Source: Rheum nobile
Taxonomy: Eukaryota; Streptophyta; Magnoliopsida; Caryophyllales; Polygonaceae
DNA: 64,000 nt
Direction of reading: 5' to 3'
NCBI GenBank assembly: GCA_027886185.1
Contig: WOAB01000056.1
Coordinates: forward strand, 8,804,001 to 8,868,000
Positions 33,144 to 43,948 of this stretch are shown piece by piece; the stretch's first letter is position 1, and each line of letters starts with the position of its first letter. Below the pieces are notes generated by a model. The model worked only from the letters and a program-made list of their open reading frames with translations, did no database searches and was not told where the DNA came from. Both the position numbers and the translations under genes were made by a program.

Positions 33144-35168
33144 TGTGGGAGCGAGATCTGGATGGGCCTAAAAGCCCACTTAATGGGATAAAAAGGGCCA
33201 AAGGCCCAAAGGGATATAGGGCAATCTGCTGGCAAAGAAACAATGATAAAAGGGAATGCCGCAACAGTATAAAAAGAGGAGTGGGGTGAGACAACAAAAG
33301 AGGGAGGTCGGAGGAGGCTCTAATGGAGGAAGTGACGAGAGCGAGATTTCGTAGAAGACCGAAAGCATCTCACATCCTCCAACGGCAACAATGAACGCAG
33401 TCAGCGGTGCTTATCCTAATCCCGCTCTTCTTCTTTCCGGCCCACACATTCTCGGTCTAATCCGTCACCATCTCCGACCCCATTGTCACCCGTCAAGCTC
33501 TACAACCTCATCTCTTGCTCGTCTTCTTCGATCTTTCATCTCGCTTCTCTTCTCTTGCAATTCCTCAGGCTTGCCTTCCTCGCTTCCTTTCATAAGTTCC
33601 GGAATTAATTAGCAATAGCAATGACGAGAGAACAACTGAAAGTGCTGGACGCATTGGATGCAACGATGACGCAATGGTGCCACTTCACGGCGATCGTGGT
33701 GACAGGCCCGGGAGTTCTTCACGGACGCGTACAACCTGTTCAGCATCTCGCTGGTGACGAAGCTGCTGGGGCGCATCTACTACACGGACCCCGCCTCCCG
33801 GCCCGGGACCCTGCCCCCAACGTCTCTGCGGCGGTCAACGGGGTCGCCTTCTGCGGGACCCTCACCGGCCAGCTCTTCTACGGCCAGCTCGACGACAAGA
33901 TGGGCCGCAAGCGCGTCTACGGCATTGTCGGGATTAGTAGTCGATCCTGTACACGCAGAACATCTCCGACGAAGAACACACCTTCACGGAGCTGCAACTC
34001 GCATCCTTTGTCTGGGCCGCTGAACTCATCTTCGTTCTTCGTCTTCGCGAAGAACGCACCTACGCGGAGCCCATCCTCTTCGCGGAGCTGCAACTCACGT
34101 CGTCGCGGAACTCTTCCCGCTGGCCGCCGCAATTCACGCCATGGTGGCTCGCTCCTTGTGCCCAACTTATACCGGTTGTGGGTAAGATTTACTAGCTGGA
34201 ATTCCGCCCTAATCTTGATTCATAATGTGTTCGAGACACTAAATGAGAAGCATAAGAATGGGACTAAGCCAATATTGAGCTATAATTAATTAACCAAAAA
34301 TGAGGAATAGTGCGGTAAAATTACAATGAGCATGTTGTTTCAAACATGTGTTTTAAGACTAAACTCCCATTAGTTACACTCATTTCGAGAGCCTACCTAG
34401 CAATAATTAATCTTCTATACCACTTTCCTAATTATTGGGTTGAGATGGTGATATCATTCACGGAGCCATATTCCAGCGAGCTCACCTTCACGGAGCTCTC
34501 CTTCCCGAGCCCGCCTTCACGGAGCTCTCCTTCACGGAGCACTCCCCCTCGCGGATCCCCTTCGTAGGCTCTCTTCGCGAACCTCTTTCGTGAATCCCTT
34601 TACGTAGCTCCTTCATGTTACTCCTTCATGAAGATTTCATTTCATGACTTCTTCCCGGTGTGACTTTAGACCCTTAAAGAGAAATTTGGTTGATTGTTGA
34701 GCGTGGTCCTCGTAAGCTTCATAGATGTGTCTTTGATGGAATAATCAATACTAGAAAGTTTGACTCTTTACTAATAAAATAAAGGGTGAGGACACTCGGT
34801 AAAGGTAACTTGACGGATAGGTAAACCCATTAATCTTGTTTCTTATATATATATATATGCTTTCCGTATAGAAAACTGACTTGAGCGTCGGAGAGCCCGC
34901 CCCCGGAGAAGCCATCTCCGGGGTATTTTCAGGAGAATATCGCGTAGAAGGTTGTTGGAGCTCGAGAACAACCATGCACAATCTGGAGAAGGCGCGAAGG
35001 ATTAATATCAACACCAGAACTAAACCGCGGAGTCGGAGGCCCCCTACGCGAAGCTAGAGACTAAGGAGTTGCTGAGGACGTCCCCAAAACAAACAAATCC
35101 TCAACAAACCCGAGCTAAGGGCGTGTTGACTCTTAGCACCTTCACGATCGTTGAATCGGGAATCAACA
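33144..35168. mobile_element. Solo LTR (2,025 bp) carrying a captured PHT1 fragment
   Basis: Starts TGTGGGAGCG and ends AATCAACA, with an exact 5-bp duplication CAGAG on both sides (33139-33143 and 35169-35173). Removing it restores continuous K2 sequence. No second terminal repeat, primer site or gag was found, so a solo LTR fits best. It contains a TATA-like GTATAAAAAGAGG at ~33267 and, near its right end, ACTTGAGCGTCGGAGAGCCC, a motif common near the 3' ends of plant gypsy LTRs. The central part includes phosphate-transporter sequence and degenerate TTCACGGAGCT-type repeats (34455-34620). Family is uncertain. Confidence 0.7.
33621..33935 (+). pseudogene. Captured 5' exon fragment of a PHT1-type phosphate transporter
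   Basis: ATG 33621 opens MTREQLKVLDALDATMTQWC, like the N-terminus of plant PHT1 proton-phosphate symporters. The next segment reads FTDAYNLFSISLVTKLLGRIYYTDP in shifted frames, and ends with NVSAAVNGVAFCGTLTGQLF and KMGRKRVYG, the loop motif of major-facilitator transporters. At least two frameshifts occur near 33710 and 33800. Its third codon positions are GC-rich, unlike the surroundings. After ~33935 the homology ends. It sits inside the solo LTR, which suggests transduction of host coding sequence. Confidence 0.8.
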
Positions 35169-35287
35169 CAGAGCACATACCTGGGGACTGTTTTGTTTGT
35201 GCTCTCAGTTTCTAGGTGTAGGCTTTTCACATTGAATCCGTTCCCAACGTTAATTGGAAAGGAATTGGGTATCCCACCGCTAGAAAA

Positions 35288-36975
35288 CTATATGGGTCTT
35301 AATCCCATCCCCTTAGCCGACTTGGAAACCAAGTCCCTAGCCAACCCCTTTGTCAAGTGGTCAGCCAAGTTTTGTTGTGACCTAACAAAATCCACCGAAA
35401 TCACCCCATGCGTAATGAGCTCTCTTATTGCACTATGCCTCACACCCAAGTGACGTGATTTCCCATTGTATACATGGCTATATGCCTTAGCCAAAGTTGC
35501 AGCGCTATCACAATGTATTGATATAGGTGAAATTGGCTTTTCCCATAATGGAATTTCATATATCAAGTTCCTTAGCCATTTCGTTTCTTTCGCAGCAGCG
35601 GCTAAGGCAACAAACTCTGATTCCATGGTGGAACTCGTGATGCAAGTTTGTTTCTTGGAAGCCCATGAGATGGCACCCCCACCAACAAGGAACACCCACC
35701 CACTAGTGGAAGAATGATCCTCTTCATTTGTGATTCAACTTGCATCTGAATATCCCTCTAACACCGAGGGTGATCCACTATAAGTAAGACAAAAGTCCAT
35801 TGTTCCCTTAAGGTACTGAAGTACCCGCCGAACCGCTTGCCAATGATATGCACTAGGATTACTAGTATAGCGAGTAAGCTTCCCTACTGCAAAAGCAATA
35901 TCCGACCTAGTACTTGTCATGGCATACATCAAGCACCCAATAACCCTTGAGTACTCAAGTTGCATAACTGATTTTCCCTTGTTAGGGAACAGTTTAACAC
36001 TCGGATCATATGGTGTTTTTAAAGGAGTGTACTTATCATAATTGAATTTCTCCAATACTTTCTCAATGTAATGAGATTGTGACAACGATAAGCCCTCCGT
36101 TCCCCGCCTTATCTTAATCCCTAGGATAACATCGGCCTCCCCCATGTCCTTCATGGAGAATTGTGATGACAAAAATGCCTTTATAAGGTCTACTTGCCTT
36201 TGATCCGTTCCAAAGAACAACATGTCATCCACGTACAAGCAAATTATAACACTGTTCCCAGAATTATCAAATTTGCTATATACACACACTTGTCGGATTG
36301 ATTCAGTTTGAATCCATTTGACAACACAACCTCATCAAACTTTTGATGCCATTGTTTTGGTGCTTGCTTCAACCTATACAAAGATTTGACCAATTTGCAC
36401 ACCTTATGCTCTTGTCCGGGCATAACGAACCCTTCGGGTTGTTTCATATACACTTCTTCCTCAAGGTCCCCATTAAGGAACGCTGTTTTCACATCCATTT
36501 GGTGTATAACCAACTTGTGAATAGCAAACAAGGCAATCAATAGCCTAATGGTGGTAATCCTAGCAACTGGTGCATAGGTATCGAAGTAGTCGGTTCCATA
36601 CTTTTGTCTAAAGCCTTGAACAACCAATCGGGCCTTAAACTTATCTATGGTTCCATCCACTTTCATCTTCTTCTTGAAGATCCACTTACTTCCCAATGGC
36701 TTACAGCCAGGGGGAAGATCAGCTAAAACCCATGTATTGTTCCCCATAATGGAATCCATCTCATCATTTATGACCTATTTCCAAAAGGAAACGTCTTGAG
36801 ACTTCATTGCCTCAGTAAACGTCTTTGGGTCATCCTCAATATTGTAACAATACAGGTATTGGGATCCAACTTCATCCCTTGTTCCCTCTACCAAGTAAAC
36901 ATGGAAGTCAGGGCCAAAGGACGTTCCCTTCCTTACTCTTTTGGATCCCTGGTTCACTGTTCCGAGGTTGGACAT
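35288..36975 (-). pseudogene. K2 reverse transcriptase and RNase H
   Basis: The linker frame (36975-36775) ends in a stop before INDEMDSIMGNNTW. Reverse transcriptase part 1 (to 36244) has WVLADLPPGCKPLGSKWIFK, RLVVQGFRQKYGTDYFDTYA and MDVKTAFLNGDLEEEVYMKQ. A frameshift near 36270 leads to part 2 with YVDDMLFFGTD (YxDD). TGA at 35735-35737 replaces the usual Trp of the DASW motif. RNase H follows: WASKKQTCITSSTMESEFVA, IHCDSAATLAKAYSHVYNGK, RHLGVRH. It ends at 35288. Confidence 0.87.
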
Positions 36976-37076
36976 TCATATCAATGTTTCCACTTGTACT
37001 GGGAACACTATCATTGTCTCCATTATTACTGGGAACAATGACTTTTTGTAAAGGTGTCAATGAAAATCGTTTTTCA

Positions 37077-38447
37077 TCAAAGATGGCATCTCTTGACTCT
37101 ATAACGGAGTGAAACCGAAATAGACTTGTTAGGTTCAATAACATAGAACTTATATGCCTTGGAATGCTCAGCATATCCAATAAAGATACATTCAACACCT
37201 CTTTCACCCAAAGTCTTTCGCTTGGGTTCGGGTAGTCTTACAACCGCCCTACATCTCCAAACCCGAAGATAATTCAGATTTGGCTTCCTTTGGAACCAAA
37301 GCTCATATGGGGTAGTCTTGTTCCTTTTGTTAGGAACCCTATTCAATAGGTAACAAGCCATCAACATGGATTCACCCCAAAATTCGTCATTCAAACGTGA
37401 GTAGGAAAGCATGGAATTGACCATTTCCTTAAGAACTCGATTTTTCCTCTCCGACACACCATTTTGTTGTGGTGTATAGGGAGCCGTGGTTTCATGAATG
37501 ATTCCTGCGGATTGGAAATATTCTGGGTCAAAATACTCACCACCTTTATCGGTGCGCAATCTTTCGATCATTGTTCCCAACTGAAGTTCCACTTCAGTTT
37601 TATAAATTTTGAATTTATCTAGGGCCTCGTCCTTAGCATGCAATAGAAATACATAACAATAACGAGAATAATCATCTATGTAAGTAACAAAATATTTTTT
37701 ATTGCCCAAGGACGGAGAAGCATGAAAATCACATAAGTCACTATGTATCAAATCAAGCACTACACTATTTCTCTGAACATTAGGGAATGGTTGTCTTGTT
37801 ATCTTAGTAAGCATGCAAGTTCTACACCTCTCTATACTCATATCAAAAGGAGGAATTAAACCATTTTTAGACACATCAAGCATGCGTTTATAATGAACAT
37901 GTCCTAGTCGAGCATGCCATAGAGAGGAAACGTTTTCCTCCGAGGGAACAACACCCTTTGAAGGGGCCGTTCCCACTGAGGGAACAACATGTTCAGAAGA
38001 AATAGAACCTTGACCACAAGTCATGTAAGCTGAATTCATAACTTTATTAATATTTAGCTTAAACATACCATTACATAGGTAACCACGTCCTACAAATACA
38101 CCGCTCTTAGATAATATATATTTATCGGCTTCAAACACTTGCCGAAAGCCTAACTTGTTAAGGATAGCACTAGAGACTAAATTTTTCCTTATTCTGGGTA
38201 CATACAACATATTTTTCAGAATTAAAGTCTTCCCAGAAGAGAACTCTAACTCCACTTGGCCTTTGCCTAAGACGGAGGCAGTTGACTCGTTTCCCATATG
38301 AAGGACACGTCCATCATCCAAGGGAACGAAGATCTTGAACATTGACTTGTCCCTACACACGTGTGTGCTAGCACCCGAGTCAACCCACCATGCTATCTCA
38401 TCATCCTGCACAAAGAAGGCCTCAGAGATATTAGGAACAAAGTTCAA
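37077..38447 (-). pseudogene. K2 protease and integrase
   Basis: Starts with protease active site WWVDSGASTHVC (intact D-S-G). Next comes GAG-pre-integrase (LWHARLGHVHYKRML...CRTCMLTKITRQPF), then the integrase core (DLIHSDLCDFHASPSLGNKK, YIDDYSRYCYVFLLHAKDEA, RLRTDKGGEYFD, TPQQNGVSERKNRVLKEMVN) and the C-terminal WRCRAVVRLPEPKRK / ECIFIGYAEHSKAYKFY block. A frameshift near 37110 displaces the frame that continues into the linker; a second lies near 36945. Confidence 0.87.
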
Positions 38448-38549
38448 ACCAGGAAATGTTACTAAAGAGGGAACAGTTCCGTTCGAGGGAACCGTTCCTT
38501 TCTGACCTTGATGAGATTTCTGCCCTTGGTCCTTAGAACCTTGAGCAGA

Positions 38550-39377
38550 CTAGTTGGGAACGTTGCCCTTCTTGCCCTTTCCAGCCCAACAATCCTTCTT
38601 AAGATGTCCAGGCTTCCCACAGTTCCAACACCTCTTTTGAGAGGGTTTCTTGTTGGGACCGGTGTTTGTGTTGTTGTACGGCCTTTTCTTGCCCTTCTTG
38701 TTGTTACCCTTATGGGAACCTTCTTCCATCATGTTGATGGTGGAAGAATTGGGAGTCTCTTTCTCATTTTCTTTCTCTTGCAAACGAATGCCCTCTTCAA
38801 TACGCAAGTGGCTGTCAAGTTCCACAAGGGAAATACCTTCCTTCTTGTGATTCAACATGTGATTGAAGTCTTTCCATGATGGAGGCAATTTGTCAATAAT
38901 GCTTGACACAGAAATGGACTTGTCCATATTCAATTTATGTTGAGCAAACTGCCCCAAGATACGGAGTATCTCATGATATTGCTCCATCACCGGTCTTGAG
39001 TCAACCATTTTATATGTATTGAAGTTGCTCACAAGGAACTTTACGCTTGAAGCGTCTTCAGCCATGTACTTCAACTCTAGAGAGTCCCAAAGTTCCTTGG
39101 AGGATTCAACATTTTGGTACACATCAAAGAGGGAGTCGGACATACCGTTTAAGATGTGGCCTCGGCAAATGTAGTCATCGTTCTCCCATTTGCTCCTTTT
39201 CCTCACGGCCTCAAGTGGTTCATCATCGACTAACTCCGGCATGGGAGTGGATAGGACGTATACCACCTTGAGGTTGGTCAAGAGGAAATGCATCTTCTTT
39301 TGCCAACGGCGGAAGTCCATTTCTTCGAATTTTTCCAACTTCTGGAACTTCGTCGTCATCTCACGAACAGTCGTCAT
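38550..39377 (-). pseudogene. K2 gag
   Basis: 275 codons from ATG 39377 to TAG at 38550-38552. Copia gag motifs are MDFRRWQKKMHFLLTNLKVV, SSKELWDSLELKYMAEDASS and SIIDKLPPSWKDFNHMLNHK, followed by a Lys-rich tail with CCHC knuckle CWNCGKPGHLKKDC. After the TAG the same frame continues into protease, so the stop is either a nonsense mutation or a gag/pol boundary stop. Confidence 0.88.
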
Positions 39378-39401
39378 TGATCCGAAAATTCTAATTTCGA
39401 T

Positions 39402-40287
39402 TGTATGAACAATGTATGCTGAATAAGGGAACAGTGTATGTTGAGGCGACTGTTCCCTGCAAGTCTTGATCTTCTCTTGATGTTGACTTCGGCTTCAATA
39501 GGGAACGATCAATGAATGATGTAACTCGGATAAGATTTGAATCGTGAGAACACTTTCCGAAATCATAATTTTGCCCCTTACTAAGCCTTAGGGAATCCGC
39601 AAAATCTGAAGTGAGATAAGACAAACCCTCTAGTTCCCTTCAAGGCTCCTGATGGGAACTAAACTATGTTCATGTATTTGTGGAGTATGACTTCAACTCA
39701 GATAGAGAACTCGTGCCTTTTTATGACCACCCAACACTATCACCGAAATGCCTTTGTATAGGCTTTCGGGCAGTTGCAGGGAACGGTTACGGCAGTTACA
39801 AGCGGTTACTAACGGTTACCAACCGTTCCAACTGCCATCAACCGTTTCCAAGGATATCCAACTACTTCTATCAGTTATCAACTGATTTAAGGTAGTTAAG
39901 AGGTGGTTATTCCGACGGTTACCAAGGTGGTTATAACACATTAATCACGTGCTGAAACTTTAACCATGCCTCAGGGAACTTGACGTTCCCACCTAGGGAA
40001 CGGCTGATCCCTCCAGGGAACGACCACTCGTTCAACCTTAAGTAACGACGATCTGTCTTAAAGACACAATTAACCTCTTTGATGTATTGTTCTCATATGG
40101 GTAACGTCACATATCCTTAATGTCTCCCTCAGAATCTCAAGTATGCTTACACGAGTGTGTACTTCACACCTCCAAACCCGTGATGTAGCTAAGTGAGATC
40201 TTATAGTGTCGTATGAATCCCGATCACACTAAATGGCATCGTTCCCTATATGAGAACGGTCTCTTGATGACACTAAAATCACCAACA
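39402..40287 (-). repeat. K2 5' LTR
   Basis: 886 bp with the same ends as the 3' copy. The gag ATG lies only about 25 nt inside it. Confidence 0.93.
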
Positions 40288-40934
40288 CATCCTACTCGCC
40301 TACTACTCCTCTCCCTTGTAATATGAATTGAATACTGATTAATTCTTTTTTTGCTTAATTCTTACTTTCTTAGTGTCTTTTATTATTTTAGATTACGAAA
40401 TATGAATTGAATACTGATTAGTTGATTCAATTATGGTTTATACGTGAATTTTTTATTTGAATTAGGAGGACAGTATGTTAAATTGTTAAATGTTAATTAC
40501 TTATCTTTTGTTGTTACTACTTACTAGACTGCATTCATTTGGAAATTTGATGGCTTCTTCAAATGCCGAAAGTGGAGGTAGCACTTCAGAAACACAAAAT
40601 GTGAACTTGTGAAGTTCTTCCCACTTTGGAAATATGTTGAAAGACTTGAGAAAACACATGGTGGAGGTGGTAATCGTAAGTGGAAGTGTAAAATCTGCAA
40701 TGAGGAGAAGCAATGAAATGAATGGTTAATTAGTTTAGCTAGCTAGATAGCAATTTCCTTTGAGCAAGAAATGTATGGCATGTACGTTATATCCTTGATA
40801 GATAAAAAAAAAAGTAATATAATACAAATAAACTGCTTTGAGCTAGGTAAACAATAGTTTATAATTGATATTCTACTTTCCAACTACAAGAATGTATATA
40901 TTTTACAAGAATAGGAGTTCGATCATCTCCTTGA
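40288..40934 (+). pseudogene. hAT transposase BED-finger fragment and flank
   Basis: From ATG 40551 a short start (MASSNAESGGSTSET) shifts frame into VKFFPLWKYVERLEKTHGGG followed by NRKWKCKICNEE. This is the W-x-Y...C-x2-C half of a BED zinc finger as in plant hAT transposases. It stops at 40714. No other transposase domain or terminal repeat was found. 40740-40934 is AT-rich SAUR 3'-flank. Confidence 0.65.
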
Positions 40935-41351
40935 TTAACAACAGCTGATAGGCACTTGTTCAGAATGAATAGTTGTTAAGGAGCAGTGGCAATGAGATAA
41001 AGAAACCAGCAATGCTTGGACTAGCTCTCTACCAACGCGACTTTGAATGATAGAGATGGCGTACTCCAACAATGCCGAGTCACATGGCAAGGTGATGGGT
41101 CCATCGCTGGCCAATCCGAACTCCTCCTCTGCCATTCTAAGGAGTTCACTGAAAATCTCGGATTGAAGATACGCCAAAGGAAGTGCAAAGCGCCTTGCAT
41201 CAGTCGTGTAGACGACAAAGTGACCCTTGTCTACTTGTTGTGCTTTCTTAATGTTGTTGTTGTAGATGGGCAAGGAAATCCTTTTTCTGCTTGCAGCTGC
41301 CAGTTTTTGCCACTTCCTGGCCATCTTAACTAGCCTCTTAGTGCTGACCAT
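40935..41351 (-). CDS. Small auxin-up RNA (SAUR) family protein, SAUR68-like
   Basis: 138 codons, ATG 41351 to stop 40935, no intron, as usual for SAURs. The N-terminal MVSTKRLVKMARKWQKLAA and the core DKGHFVVYTTDARRFALPLA, YLQSEIFSELLRMAEEEFGL and GPITLPCDSALLEYAISIIQ fit the Auxin_inducible domain. SAURs of this clade promote acid growth by inhibiting PP2C.D phosphatases at the plasma membrane (family knowledge). A TATATATAA motif sits at 41488-41495 on the minus strand, about 140 bp upstream of the ATG. The C-terminal ~20 residues are Ser/Cys-rich. Related relics surround it. It appears intact, though no transcript evidence is available. Confidence 0.85.
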   Translation of the reverse strand: MVSTKRLVKMARKWQKLAAASRKRISLPIYNNNIKKAQQVDKGHFVVYTTDARRFALPLAYLQSEIFSELLRMAEEEFGLASDGPITLPCDSALLEYAISIIQSRVGRELVQALLVSLSHCHCSLTTIHSEQVPISCC

Positions 41352-41486
41352 TTTGTTGGATTAGAGAATGGATTTGTGAAAAGGGAAGATAGACTTTAGG
41401 GATGTTTATGATCAAGATCGATCTTGAAGGAAAATTAAGCTGAAGAATGCCTTGGTGGATGAGAATTGAAATGAGTCAATTGCTAC

Positions 41487-41496
41487 TTATATATAG
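41487..41496 (-). promoter_or_regulatory. Probable TATA box of the SAUR gene
   Basis: The minus strand reads CTATATATAA ~140 bp upstream of the start codon. The region upstream (41550-41720) is conserved with 11520-12249. Confidence 0.6.
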
Positions 41497-42249
41497 TTGC
41501 AAGGCGGAGGCAAATCCGGCTTCTACCATTGTTATCTTGTGTGATGGCTACTTGAGAAGCAAACCCATGTGACAATTATAGATAATGTGACCCATTGATG
41601 GATATCTACAATGGTTATTAATTTTGTGGTTCACATCACATCTAGTGAATAATATGGCCACCAAGATATACTAGTGGCCTAACACAATGTAGCAGTACAC
41701 CAACCTTGCAAATGGGTTGGCAAGTTGTATTTTCTTGGCAATTTAAGCTCTCCTTTGTCCTAATACAAGCATTTTATTGAGATCTATCATCTATGCTGTG
41801 CAGGATCAAGTTGGAATCAAACCCATGTGATGGTGGGTCATAAACCACAATCTAGCTTGGTAGTACTTCAAGGTGGACCCAAATGTCTATCTATGGTTTT
41901 ATTGTTTTGGAACGAAAACCGCATGAGTAACAATACACAAACATGTAGCTGCTTGCTTGTGCCTTGCTATGACTATCCTTATCACAATACTGATTTCTTA
42001 TCCTAAGATCAGTACTAGTTCGACATAACTTAGCTGTCTTGGAGGCACTTGTGTGGCTTAACAAGGCCCTATTGCATTCAAATATTCACATGCTTTTGCT
42101 TTACTCTGAGACCTACACAAGAGAACCACTCGATCATTAAGGCCTTGTCTAATATACTCTCTTCTCTGGCTCTTCAAGTATTTAAGCCATACAAGCATCT
42201 ACCAAAAAGAGCAAATAAGTTCTCCAGCGAAACCAAAGCTAAATCAAAG
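41497..42249. other. SAUR promoter region and intergenic DNA
   Basis: 41550-41720 resembles 11520-12249 once the TRIM is removed (CAAACCCATGTGACAATTAT, CCACCAAGATAT.CTAGTG), so it is the duplicated SAUR upstream region. 42080-42249 would be the upstream region of the plus-strand SAUR relic. Nothing else recognised. Confidence 0.55.
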
Positions 42250-42370
42250 ATGATGAGCTCAAAAACCTTTTATCAAACTTGCTAGGAATTGGCAAAGGGC
42301 CGACAAGGGGCACTTTGTCGTCTACTCTGCAGACGACAAGTCATTTCTTGTCGTCTTCGCAACTACTTGA
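42250..42370 (+). pseudogene. SAUR relic (plus strand), internally deleted
   Basis: ATG at 42250 opens a SAUR-like start (MMSSKTF). After a 1-bp shift it reads KLARNWQRADKGHFVVYSAD, i.e. the N-terminal KMARKWQ motif joined directly to the DKGHFVVY core, so the linker is deleted. The frame stops at TGA 42368-42370 before the rest of the domain. It faces the minus-strand SAUR relic at 43583-43948. Confidence 0.75.
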
Positions 42371-43582
42371 AGATCATACAAGACATCTAATTTCCATATG
42401 TAGCTTTTGAGAAGACACTAAAAATTATGTGGCAATTCTTTTGTAGTCTTTGTTAGAGTTCAACAAATTTGTAGCATATGGATTGTTATGTACATCGCCT
42501 CTTCACTGGTATGTTGGAGTTCAAAATTTTGAGAATGAAACAAAAGACAACTAGTGGGTCCTAACTGAAAAGTTCATGACCTAAACTTATTCTTACTTGA
42601 TTTTTCCTGCTTTTTTCATTCCTCCATTTTTTTAGAGGATGCTGAAGATTCAACTGACACATGCGAAAATCTAAGGTTACTGTGGAAGTTAGAGTCCAAC
42701 CCTACTCCAGCTGATCAGTTTGTCGCAATGTAGCACGAAAACAGAAACGGCAGGATACCGGAAAGCGGCAAATCGAAAAATAGAGAAAATGATTACGGCG
42801 GGAAACATCAATATAAATTATATATCATTTTAAAGCTCTTTAAGATGAATACATTTACATTAATAAGAGAGACATTAAATGATAATCAAATGACATAGAA
42901 ATGGTTTATAACAATGAACAAATAAAACTAAAATATCGGCCACATTATATATATATTAATTATAATTTACAGAGTAACAAAGCTGTTCAAATAGACAAAT
43001 ACTTTGACTAAGTAACTAACAGACTCTAACATTCCCTAACAATGTTCGGCAATATTAATTGAAGATTGTGACCAGCTTACACCAGTATATAACTATAGAT
43101 TGGAACATTGGAAGAAGCCAAGAAGGTAGAAGAAGAAGTGCGAACAGGAGCGCACCAGCACATACCTGAGCGACTGATTGAGCGGTGGACGGCGGCCAGC
43201 TGGGCGGCAGGTGCGATTTCTTCACGTAGAGAAGGAATTGAGGGAGGCAGATATAGGAAGTTTAGGGTTTTAATTTAACAAAAATTAAAATTTCTGGCAT
43301 CAAAACGCACAGCAGCGTTTCTGTGGAGTTGCTGACGCGCATTGACTGTGTCCGAGGAGTTTCCCTTTTTTTACCGTTTTACACTGTGTCCTAAATCTTT
43401 ACCGCTTCTTGACCGTTTTCCGCCGTGTCCTGCCACTTCCCGGAGCTTCCCAGTTTTCAACACGGGAACGCCTCCTTCCTAGGAGTACTTTCCATGCTTC
43501 CGAGGTTTATCAAGTCCATATATAAACTGATCATTAGTGACAAAAAATCTTTTTTGTAGCTTAGATGCATGATATATTGAGC
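42371..43582. other. SAUR-pair spacer plus unclassified repeat-like DNA
   Basis: 42380-42660 matches 10150-10440. From ~42700 to ~43470 is foreign-looking DNA whose ends are both rich in short CGG/ACGG words (GCACGAAAACAGAAACGGC near 42728; CCGTTTTCCGCCGTGTCC near 43416). It may be a DNA transposon, but I found no clear inverted ends or target duplication and no coding motif. Confidence 0.4.
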
Positions 43583-43948
43583 TTAATAAATATATCCTTG
43601 GTTGTACAAAAAACTGATTTGAGGTAGGTATACAATTGTTAATATCCTTTCAGATATATCTAAACTACACAACGCTTCGACACATGGCAAGGTGATGGGC
43701 CCCCGCTGCCCAATCTGAACACCTCTGCCATTAATTCTAAGGAGTCCACTGAAAACCTCGGATTGAAGATACGCCAAATGAAGTGCAAAGCGCCTTTCAT
43801 CAATCGTGTAGACGACAATGTGATCCTTCTCTACTTGTTGTGCTTTCTTGTTGTTGTTTCTTATGGGCAAAGGAATCGTTTTCCTGCTTACTGCTGCCAG
43901 TCTTTGCCACTTCCTTGCCATCTGAATTGGCTTACTTATGGTAATCAT
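43583..43948 (-). pseudogene. SAUR relic (minus strand), frameshifted
   Basis: Starts at ATG 43948 with MITISKPIQMARKWQRLAA and keeps VEKDHIVVYTIDERRFALHL and AYLQSEVFSGLLR. Then compensating frameshifts replace the MAEEEFGL region while retaining GPITLPC. The normal C-terminal helix is lost: sequence after ~43690 is the 3' flank read in frame. Non-functional by comparison with the SAUR at 40935-41351. Confidence 0.8.

Larger units (their letters stand above)
31832..40287 (-). mobile_element. K2: Ty1/copia retrotransposon, degenerate, with solo LTR inserted
   Basis: LTRs of equal length (886 bp) at 31832-32717 and 39402-40287. Flanking 5-mers CATCA (31827-31831) and CATCC (40288-40292) are a target duplication with one change. 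The minus-strand interior carries gag, protease, integrase, reverse transcriptase and RNase H in copia order. The polypurine tract AAAATGGGGGAGGAT adjoins the 3' LTR at 32718-32732. A solo LTR occupies 33144-35168 in the 3' untranslated part. Several stops and frameshifts make it inactive. Confidence 0.92.

Noticed and set aside
33621..34289. Apparent 222-codon frame as an intact phosphate transporter gene
   Set aside because: Homology to PHT1 moves between frames and stops after ~100 residues; the protein lacks the 12-helix body, so it is a captured fragment.
33131..35222. TGTAGG direct repeats as the borders of the insertion in K2
   Set aside because: The CAGAG pair with TG...CA ends just inside fits an LTR insertion better and restores K2 sequence.
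42700..43470. A defined DNA transposon between SAUR spacer and SAUR relic
   Set aside because: CGG-rich words at both ends suggest one, but I could not find convincing inverted ends or a target duplication.
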